Of a DNA stretch of 64,000 nucleotides, positions 61,101 through 64,000 are shown piece after piece. The notes under the pieces were generated by a model. The model ran no database searches. It was not told the DNA's origin and saw only the letters and a program-made list of their open reading frames with translations. Each line of letters opens with the position of its first letter. Positions within the stretch are counted from its first letter, which is position 1. Source of the DNA: Stercorarius parasiticus (lineage: Eukaryota > Chordata > Aves > Charadriiformes > Stercorariidae); the NCBI GenBank assembly GCA_013396915.1, contig VWZL01000324.1, forward strand, positions 421,907 to 485,906, written 5' to 3'. The translations under genes were made by a program, and so were the position numbers.

Positions 61101-62887
61101 TGACTAATGAACATATTATTACAGGTATAGTCTCCTGGGTAGCTCTCCTTTTTTTATGTTGTACATGCATTGTGAAGTTTATATCCATACATCTATACAT
61201 ACATATGCTACATTTTGTGTTCTGATAACCTTCAAAATTAGTTTTTTCTGTTTGCCACCCAGATGTAAATATTATATATGCTTTTAAAGGATTACAGTTT
61301 GTTAGCAACCTATGCAAAGTTACTTGACTATTAGGTTCATGATTAACCTTTCTCCATTGAACAAAGACAGAGCACAGCAACAGAGTAACACTGCATCAAG
61401 GTAAACAGAATCACATCAAAAGGTGACACATAATTTTACCTACCAGGAGTGTCAGTGCTTCAGGATTATCCTTGTAACATGCTACAATTATAGGTGTGTT
61501 CCCTGCTTCACCTTCCAAATTAACATCTGTACTGCTATGCTGGACTAAAATCTAAATGTTTAAGAAAACATTCAGTCAACCATAAGCCAAACACAACAAC
61601 AAATTCCTATTCCGTTACTTTTGTTGTTTATTACCCATAGCACTCTTGCAACTTATTCTTTTTGCATGCCAACAGCCCACAATGCATAGGCAGAGGAGGG
61701 ACAAAATGAGTGAGAACGTAAAAACATGCAGGTGGAAAATGCAGGTGGGAACAGACAAAGAAAACTAAAATTCTTTACAGCAGACAGATGGGTAACTGGG
61801 ATAAACACTGGACATAGCTCCAGAGTATCTAAAATTTTTATTTAACAACTTCCCCAATACTGGGAGAAAAACTTTCCTGTAGGAAATTGCAGATGGGGGG
61901 GTTCAACTGAAGTTTGTTACAATGTCTTGTAATATTCTGTATTCCCTGGAAAGTTGCGATGTTGTAGATGCTGCTTAATTAGGCACTACGGGACAATTAT
62001 ATGAGATCAAGGGACATGGAGCTTGATGAAAACAGGGACCCTTCCAGCCCTGAATTCCTGCTTCAGTCCCTATGTTAACAGCTAACACTGAGCTATCAGT
62101 ATCACCAAGTACCTCTATGACTGTTTCCAGCATTTTCCAGGAAGCAAAGGATCTGCAAATGATAATGAACACACTGCACTGCATATTTTTTCCTCTAACT
62201 ACATATTAGTCTCTTAGCCATTCCAATGAATTTTTCTGTACTGGAGGAACGAGCACATTTTAATCACTCTCCGGCAATTTGACAACAGAAACCAAAGAAG
62301 AATTAGCTTGAATAAACAACAGAGTGGGTAAAAAAATGAGAGCACATATTTAGTCAAGAGCAGAGCTCTAAAATGATCCAAATCCAGAACCTGATAGAAA
62401 GCCCATTTTAAAAATGTCCTTGTGTTTCAGATGTTATTGTTCTCAATTCATAATAAATACAGATTTTGTAAAAGATGTGAGGACAGTGAAATATTTTAGC
62501 ACTGAAAATCTCTAAAGGATTTCAAGTCTTGAATACAGGGATATGTCTTTCTTTCTTTCTTTTGTTTAGATGAACTAGAAAAAGAGACAACTTTAAAGCA
62601 AAAAGCAAGTGATCTGGTGGTGGCACATATAAACAAGGTCTTGATGTTCTGCATGCAGCTGCCATTGAGCTACTTATCAAGTCTGTATATTTATGTGGAC
62701 TTTGGACTTACCTTAACAATTTCATTGTGCAGTGACTGCACAGCCATATGCAAAGGTGCCATCATATTGGAGTTGAGAATGTTTGGATTGGCTCCTCTGC
62801 TGAGAAGCAAACTAACACTTTCAACTTGGTTTTTCTTTGTGGCCCAGTGCAGTGGGGTATTTCCAGAAGAATCCATCACATTTAATA
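30947..62887 (-). CDS. TRPA1: TRPA1, spliced coding region, exons 3-27 (5' part outside window)
   Basis: This is the transient receptor potential ankyrin 1 channel, a plasma-membrane Ca2+-permeable cation channel of sensory neurons. It is gated by electrophilic irritants and, in birds, by heat. I placed 25 exons by homology and by AG/GT splice sites. Their lengths sum to 3,098 nt with consistent phases and no internal stop, giving 1,031 codons plus TAG. The order is ankyrin repeats, pre-S1 cysteine region, S1-S6 with pore motif MMLGDINY, then a C-terminal coiled coil (LEKQHDLIKLIIQKMEI). Human TRPA1 has 27 exons and 1,119 residues, so exons 1-2 (about 93 residues) are missing at the window edge; I found no match to them in 62,888-64,000. 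The gene looks intact and functional. The largest intron is intron 8 (about 3.9 kb). Confidence 0.97.
31873..31886. repeat. T14 homopolymer (intron 26)
   Basis: Fourteen T on the plus strand (A-run in the transcript), mid-intron. No further signal. Confidence 0.8.
32386..32448. repeat. Purine-rich tract in TRPA1 intron 26
   Basis: About 60 bases almost entirely A and G on the plus strand (gaaagaaaaaaaagggagga and similar), hence a pyrimidine tract in the TRPA1 pre-mRNA. It lies within intron 26, about 0.6 kb from the exon 26 donor. Confidence 0.7.
33048..33145 (-). CDS. TRPA1: TRPA1 exon 26 (C-terminal linker)
   Basis: 98 nt: 32 codons plus AG of a split Arg. It begins SVFQYCFGCEDSTTDAQSTD and ends LELEVLKQKY. 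This is the least conserved part of the tail. The cysteine matching human C1021 is shifted by one residue. Donor GTATCC is weak; the phase and the KQKYR joint support it. Confidence 0.92.
33668..33778 (-). CDS. TRPA1: TRPA1 exon 25 (proximal C-terminus)
   Basis: 111 nt, 37 codons. It begins VNLHTNLEKKLPFWFLSRVD and ends PNRPRYCGFM. It keeps His (human H983, a Zn2+-site candidate) and the basic pair K988/K989. Acceptor TTTAG, donor GTAAGA. Confidence 0.95.
35740..35808 (-). CDS. TRPA1: TRPA1 exon 24 (S6 gate, TRP-like helix)
   Basis: 69 nt, 23 codons: IGLAVGDIAEVQKYAALKRI then AMQ. It carries the S6 lower-gate residues matching human I957 and V961 and the basic residues K969 and R975. Acceptor TTCAG, donor GTAAGT. 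The open frame on the opposite strand here is a shadow. Confidence 0.95.
36749..36931 (-). CDS. TRPA1: TRPA1 exon 23 (pore, selectivity filter, S6)
   Basis: 183 nt, 61 codons, phase 0. It encodes the pore helix and filter TPLLSVMKTFAMMLGDINY, with F909 and filter residue D915 of human conserved. The turret and most of S6 follow (LIIFTLLIPILLMNLL). Acceptor TTGCAG, donor GTAAGT. Confidence 0.96.
37061..37190 (-). CDS. TRPA1: TRPA1 exon 22 (S4-S5 linker, S5)
   Basis: 130 nt: one base completing Arg, then 43 codons. It begins FENYGIYVVMFWEILRTLIR and then S5 (IAVVFFFLILAFGLSFFVLL). The Tyr replaces human C856. The pair after LIR replaces human S873/T874 with I/A. N855 is kept. Donor GTTAGT, acceptor CTAG. 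Confidence 0.95.
38007..38023. repeat. (TATT)n microsatellite (intron 21)
   Basis: Four tandem TATT units directly next to the palindromic repeat trace at 38,024. Confidence 0.7.
38024..38056. repeat. Trace of old palindromic interspersed repeat (intron 21)
   Basis: ggcaaaactccgttgaagtc followed by agtggagctatag. It resembles the self-complementary motif actcc-attga-agtca-atgga-gt that recurs in amniote genomes as part of ancient repeats. Only the core is recognisable. Confidence 0.4.
39228..39397 (-). CDS. TRPA1: TRPA1 exon 21 (S3, S4)
   Basis: 170 nt: 56 codons plus CG of a split Arg. It encodes S3 (YSNLLDWTIYTTSIIFVSSL), the PAHLQWECG loop and S4 (AIAVYLSWMNFLLYLQ). The Ca2+-site residues matching human N805/E808 are N and D. 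Donor GTAAAA, acceptor CTAG. Confidence 0.94.
39607..39696 (-). CDS. TRPA1: TRPA1 exon 20 (S2)
   Basis: 90 nt, 30 codons. It begins NSYFTKVCMC and carries S2 (VLIMSLLGICKEIFQLIQQ). The Glu of CKE and the Gln three residues on match human E788 and Q791 of the S2-S3 Ca2+ site. Acceptor TTTCAG, donor GTAAAT. Too short for an open-frame call; placed by homology. Confidence 0.93.
42383..42530 (-). CDS. TRPA1: TRPA1 exon 19 (S1 and S1-S2 loop)
   Basis: 148 nt: one base completing Trp, then 49 codons. It begins MAYGFRAHLMNLG and continues into S1 (GIYSLGLIPLTLLVTHI) and the extracellular loop with one N-glycosylation sequon (NGT). The second sequon of human (NET) is absent and the loop is about five residues shorter. 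The donor is the weak GTACTG; the phase-0 join to exon 20 supports it. Confidence 0.93.
42953..43023 (-). CDS. TRPA1: TRPA1 exon 18 (pre-S1 helix, K710)
   Basis: 71 nt: 23 codons plus TG of a split Trp. It encodes AMVRHNRMELLSHPVCKEYL and LMK. It keeps the cysteine matching human C703 and the lysine matching K710, the isothiocyanate-reactive lysine. Donor GTAGGT, acceptor TTGTAG. Confidence 0.94.
43869..43967 (-). CDS. TRPA1: TRPA1 exon 17 (pre-S1, C665)
   Basis: 99 nt, 33 codons, phase 0. It encodes IEYNFRYLQCPLTLNRKLKD, with the cysteine matching human C665, then GEDIFYEPLTTLN. Donor GTAAGT, acceptor TTCAG. It forms part of the pre-S1 region that couples cysteine modification to the gate. 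Confidence 0.95.
45362..45421 (-). CDS. TRPA1: TRPA1 exon 16 (pre-S1, C641)
   Basis: 60 nt, 20 codons: LVLDNCIIESSEEKTSRDFY. Aligned to human, C641 is present and C651 is Ser. Donor GTAAGT, acceptor AAAG. It was found by frame and homology rather than as an open frame of its own. Confidence 0.93.
46024..46117 (-). CDS. TRPA1: TRPA1 exon 15 (pre-S1 region with conserved C621)
   Basis: 94 nt: one base completing Arg, then 31 codons. It encodes WEEAVVTFSH, SSANKCPLLE and MVEYLPDSFK. NKC matches human K620-C621, the most reactive cysteine. The positions of human C608 (DEC) and C633 (PEC) are Ala and Ser. The aligned length with human is identical across exons 15-16. Donor GTGAGT. Confidence 0.95.
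47019..47185 (-). CDS. TRPA1: TRPA1 exon 14 (ankyrin repeats 14-15)
   Basis: 167 nt: 55 codons plus AG of a split Arg. It encodes NTALHLAAREGHAKAVRLLL, then DYGAKILFNKAVASFFHEAI and the basic stretch HNRRKD. Strongly similar to the human repeat. Acceptor GCACAG, donor GTAGGA. Confidence 0.96.
47230..47246. repeat. A17 homopolymer (intron 13)
   Basis: Seventeen A on the plus strand, so a U-run in the TRPA1 pre-mRNA. It lies about 45 bases upstream of the exon 14 acceptor and may act as a polypyrimidine tract. Confidence 0.8.
48419..48533 (-). CDS. TRPA1: TRPA1 exon 13 (ankyrin repeat 13)
   Basis: 115 nt: one base completing Cys, then 38 codons, DYKGWTALHHAAFGGYTRTM and onward to TNVKCTDRVDEEG. 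The cysteine matching human C540 is present. The acceptor is unusual in being followed by TGAT and preceded by an A-rich tract (atgtaag), but the frame and the human alignment fix it. Donor GTAAGT. Confidence 0.92.
49076..49160. repeat. ACATA/TATG simple repeat (intron 12)
   Basis: Imperfect (ACAT)n/(TA)n/(TG)n stretch, about 85 bases, with no coding signal. Length polymorphism is likely. Confidence 0.75.
49738..49837. repeat. AT-rich simple sequence (intron 12)
   Basis: About 100 bases of almost pure A/T with tatatttatatttatgtata-like units, about 80 bases left of exon 12, that is, just downstream of its donor. Confidence 0.7.
49914..50078 (-). CDS. TRPA1: TRPA1 exon 12 (ankyrin repeats 11-12)
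   Basis: 165 nt: one base completing Ser, 54 codons, and TG of a split Cys. It encodes YGRINTCQRL (human C462 kept), LLNEGDKKGMTPLHLAAQNG and VVQFLLKRGALFL. Donor GTAAGT. The aligned length is identical to human. Confidence 0.96.
50168..50337 (-). CDS. TRPA1: TRPA1 exon 11 (ankyrin repeats 10-11)
   Basis: 170 nt: 56 codons plus AG of a split Ser. It contains VVDEDNEGCTPLHYACRQG, which keeps the two cysteines matching human C414 and C421 (mouse C415/C422), and SKSRDKKSPLHFAA. It begins at an in-frame ATG, but this Met is internal (human M399). Donor GTTAGT. Confidence 0.96.
50530..50548. repeat. (AAATT)n microsatellite (intron 10)
   Basis: Nearly four AAATT units in an A/T-rich stretch about 0.2 kb upstream of the exon 11 acceptor. 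Confidence 0.65.
51667..51767 (-). CDS. TRPA1: TRPA1 exon 10 (linker before ankyrin repeat 10; lacks P394)
   Basis: 101 nt: two bases completing Gly, then 33 codons. It encodes LGRNFLHLTVLQ followed by PGGLQHLNEKFLQ. In human TRPA1 the matching stretch GLKNLRPEF holds P394 in a LxxLxP prolyl-hydroxylase motif. Here the two leucines are kept but the proline is Glu (codon GAG). Donor GTATAG, somewhat weak. Confidence 0.95.
52697..52796 (-). CDS. TRPA1: TRPA1 exon 9 (ankyrin repeat 9)
   Basis: 100 nt: 33 codons plus the first base of a Gly. It encodes GANIDSVDIEGRSPLLLATS and SCASWKIVNLLLSK, a clear ankyrin repeat aligned without gaps to the human one. Acceptor TTGCAG, donor GTAAAA. It is separated from exon 8 by the largest intron in the window. 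Confidence 0.95.
53194..53290 (-). repeat. CR1 LINE 3'-end fragment in TRPA1 intron 8
   Basis: About 95 bases only: catagaatcaaagaatggtt, gttggaagggaccg, then gggcagggacaccttccgct, the reversed CR1 3' UTR. Severe 5' truncation. It lies in sense orientation relative to TRPA1 and about 0.4 kb from exon 9. Confidence 0.92.
53857..53886. repeat. Second trace of the same palindromic repeat (intron 8)
   Basis: tcaatgggagtttttccatt followed by aacttgaatc. This is a decayed form of the motif seen near 38,040, in the other orientation. Recognised by eye only. Confidence 0.35.
56698..56746 (-). CDS. TRPA1: TRPA1 exon 8 (ankyrin repeat 8)
   Basis: Micro-exon of 49 nt, too short to show as an open frame. 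One base completes Arg, followed by 16 codons, TALFDHYELAEYLISM, matching the human exon of the same size (ASLFDHHELADYLISV). Acceptor CCCCACAG, donor GTAAAT. It is needed to keep phase between exons 7 and 9. Confidence 0.93.
58926..59062 (-). CDS. TRPA1: TRPA1 exon 7 (ankyrin repeat 7, start of 8)
   Basis: 137 nt: 45 codons plus two bases (AG) of a split Arg. It begins NEKCTALHFAATQGATEIVK, which keeps the cysteine matching human C273. It ends DAVDGNKETLLH, where the residue aligned with human C308 is Asn. Donor GTAGGA. Confidence 0.95.
60040..60440 (-). repeat. Ancient reptile-type CR1 relic in TRPA1 intron 6
   Basis: Decayed match, read backwards, to the amniote CR1 family whose reversed sequence runs ggacttcc-gagccagagg, ttccatgaatttgtccaa, aaaccctttttgaatctg-like phrases and cctgctgcctat. 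Visible here are aaggacttcctgagccagag, cttctatggatctgcccaaa, tgcattttgaatctgtgcaa and gctgctacctatg. It is far more diverged than the other CR1 copies. Limits are approximate. Confidence 0.6.
60526..60671 (-). CDS. TRPA1: TRPA1 exon 6 (ankyrin repeat 6)
   Basis: 146 nt: two bases completing Gly, then 48 codons ending in Gln at a codon boundary. It carries the ankyrin motif CSPLHLAVQSGDLEMIKMC, so the cysteine matching human C258 is conserved. The length is the same as in human. Donor GTAAAA; acceptor CAG just right of 60,671. Confidence 0.95.
60946..61054 (-). CDS. TRPA1: TRPA1 exon 5 (ankyrin repeats 4-5)
   Basis: 109 nt: 36 codons plus the first base of a split glycine codon. It encodes GGKICKPNKTGCMPIHAAAF and SGAKTCMEILLKK. 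The cysteines matching human C192 and C199 are present. The exon 4/5 joint is one residue longer than in human (LLIENGGKIC against LLKKGAKPC). Donor GTAAAT. Confidence 0.94.
61444..61551 (-). CDS. TRPA1: TRPA1 exon 4 (ankyrin repeats 3-4)
   Basis: 108 nt, 36 codons, phase 0 at both ends. It begins ILVQHSSTDVN and contains the ankyrin core GNTPIIVACYKDNPEAL. The donor is GTAGGT (61,438-61,443). A second GT lies four bases further on (GTAAAA), but using it would break the frame into exon 5. It aligns to the human repeat containing C173, which is kept here. Confidence 0.92.
62546..62563. repeat. (TTTC)n microsatellite (intron 3)
   Basis: About four and a half TTTC units on the plus strand, about 150 bases beyond the exon 3 donor. 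Confidence 0.75.
62712..62887 (-). CDS. TRPA1: TRPA1 exon 3 (ankyrin repeats 2-3)
   Basis: 176 nt. It begins with the last two bases (TA) of a split codon after acceptor AG at 62,888-62,889 and ends on a codon boundary (K) before donor GTAAGT. It encodes an ankyrin repeat with GNTPLHWATKKNQ and LLLSRGANPN, then MMAPLHMAVQ opening the next repeat. It is the first exon of the gene inside the window. A 186-codon open frame on the + strand across it (62,617-63,177) is an antisense shadow. Confidence 0.95.
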
Positions 62888-64000
62888 CTAGGTCAAAGGA
62901 GAGAAAACAAAACAAAAACAGAAAAAAAGCAAACCCATCAACTGTTCTGACAGCACTGAAAAAAAGAAAGTGTCTTCAATGGAGGTTTAGGTCTGTGCTA
63001 TCACATTTCTTTGAAGAGAGAAAGGGAAAGATTCCATGTCACGCAGAGCATTGCGTTAAATTGATTAAATATTGTGCCAAATACATGGTATTGGTTAGAG
63101 ACATGAGAGGGTTGAAGCATCTGCCTATTTCTTGCCCATTATTATATAACTTTTTTCTCCCTCCAAGAGTTGCCTGATTTCCTGCTTTCCTTGCCTATTC
63201 TCTTTCCTATCTTATTTGACTTCGCAGCTGTCGCTTTACAGGGTGCACAGAACAAGTGAGTGTGAATAAATAAAATAATAGATAATAAATAAGTGCTTGC
63301 AAATTGAAAGAAGATTAAAGACCATATCTATTCTGATTCACTTAGGAACACAGAAGTAAATCAATTCACACCAGTTGTAAAACTGGTCCATCCTATACAT
63401 ATATTTTGAGCTTCAAAATTGCAAATATTCTAAAAAATATTCTAAAAAATTAAGACAAAAATTATATACGGAAAAGAAAAATAATATATTCCAGCCAGAA
63501 TAATTTAAAATTAGATTGGCTATCATTAGGTGAAAAAAATGAGCTTTTCAGGGCCATTGTATGCTTGCTCCGTAGCCCATAGTCTATCAGTGGAGTCCTA
63601 TGTAGTTCACAATGCGTATTAATAATTACTAAACACCTTTTACACAGACTGTTTTTCCATCATTCAAGGCCCCGTGTTCTCCTACTTACCACTTCTTCCC
63701 TGAATTTCTTTAGATGGCCTATCTAATCAAATGTTTCTTCTTCCCCATAATTAAGTAAACAAGTTGTGATGACAACTTGAATGACGAGTATAAGAAACCA
63801 AATTAATTCTCTTTCACATTTTCAGTATTATAAGTGTAACAAAAGACACATAACATAAATAAGACAAAAAGTCAGGCCTACTATACTTCACTGCAGTTTT
63901 CTTTTTCATATTTGAAAACTCTAAATCTGAGTCCCAAAGAAAATAAGATACATCGATTCACTCTAATCGGTTCACCATTAGAAAGAACACAGTCCTAACA
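62888..64000 (-). other. TRPA1: TRPA1 intron 2 (partial)
   Basis: Starts at the exon 3 acceptor and runs off the window. I searched it by eye on the minus strand for the exon 2 ankyrin repeat (human FLHYAAAEGQ region) and found no match, so exons 1-2 and the promoter are outside. Confidence 0.8.

Noticed and set aside
62617..63177. 186-codon open frame on the plus strand
   Set aside because: It runs antisense through TRPA1 exon 3 and into intron 2. No domain is recognisable, so it is a shadow frame.
63661..63720. Donor-like sequence (cttacc) that might mark exon 2 of TRPA1
   Set aside because: The minus-strand translation does not resemble the exon 2 ankyrin repeat in any frame.
1..64000. 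CRISPR arrays, operons, phage or plasmid features, tRNA or rRNA genes
   Set aside because: The window is vertebrate nuclear DNA. I saw no regular short repeats with spacers, no cloverleaf genes and no rRNA segments.

Overview
The window looks like nuclear DNA from a bird. The evidence is several 5'-truncated CR1 LINEs with the avian-type 3' end (ttggaagggacc and tandem ATTCTATG units), a multi-exon vertebrate gene with GT-AG introns, and no bacterial-style gene packing. The only gene I can support is TRPA1 on the minus strand. It fills roughly the right-hand half of the window.

Bases 1 to about 30,000 lie downstream of the 3' end of TRPA1 and appear intergenic. I found no credible protein-coding exon there. 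The region holds five clear CR1 fragments (about 4.7, 16.6, 18.9, 25.1 and 27.7 kb), one decayed ancient CR1/L3-like relic (about 11.8 kb), several GC-richer patches (13.0-19 kb) and a few stretches that read like conserved non-coding DNA. The last group is conjecture only.

Bases 30,947-62,887 hold 25 TRPA1 coding exons. By comparison with the 27-exon human gene these are exons 3 to 27. Every exon was placed by splice sites and by homology to human TRPA1. Lengths and phases join into one uninterrupted frame of 3,098 nt: two bases of a split codon, then 1,031 codons and a TAG stop. Exons 1 and 2 (start codon, N-terminus, first ankyrin repeat) must lie to the right of base 64,000. In protein order the window encodes the ankyrin-repeat stack (exons 3-15), the reactive-cysteine pre-S1 region (exons 15-18), S1-S6 and the pore (exons 19-24), and the TRP-like/C-terminal coiled-coil tail (exons 24-27). 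Introns carry one young CR1 fragment (intron 8), a relic of an ancient reptile-type CR1 (intron 6), AT-rich simple repeats, and two traces of an old palindromic interspersed repeat.

The most interesting observation is in the protein. The electrophile-sensing residues (human C621, C641, C665, K710) are kept. The three residues reported to give mammalian TRPA1 its oxygen sensitivity (P394, C633, C856) are all replaced (E, S, Y). The S5 pair that governs menthol and A-967079 action (S873/T874) is I/A. Human residue numbers come from my recall of the human protein, cross-checked by counting between known anchor residues.
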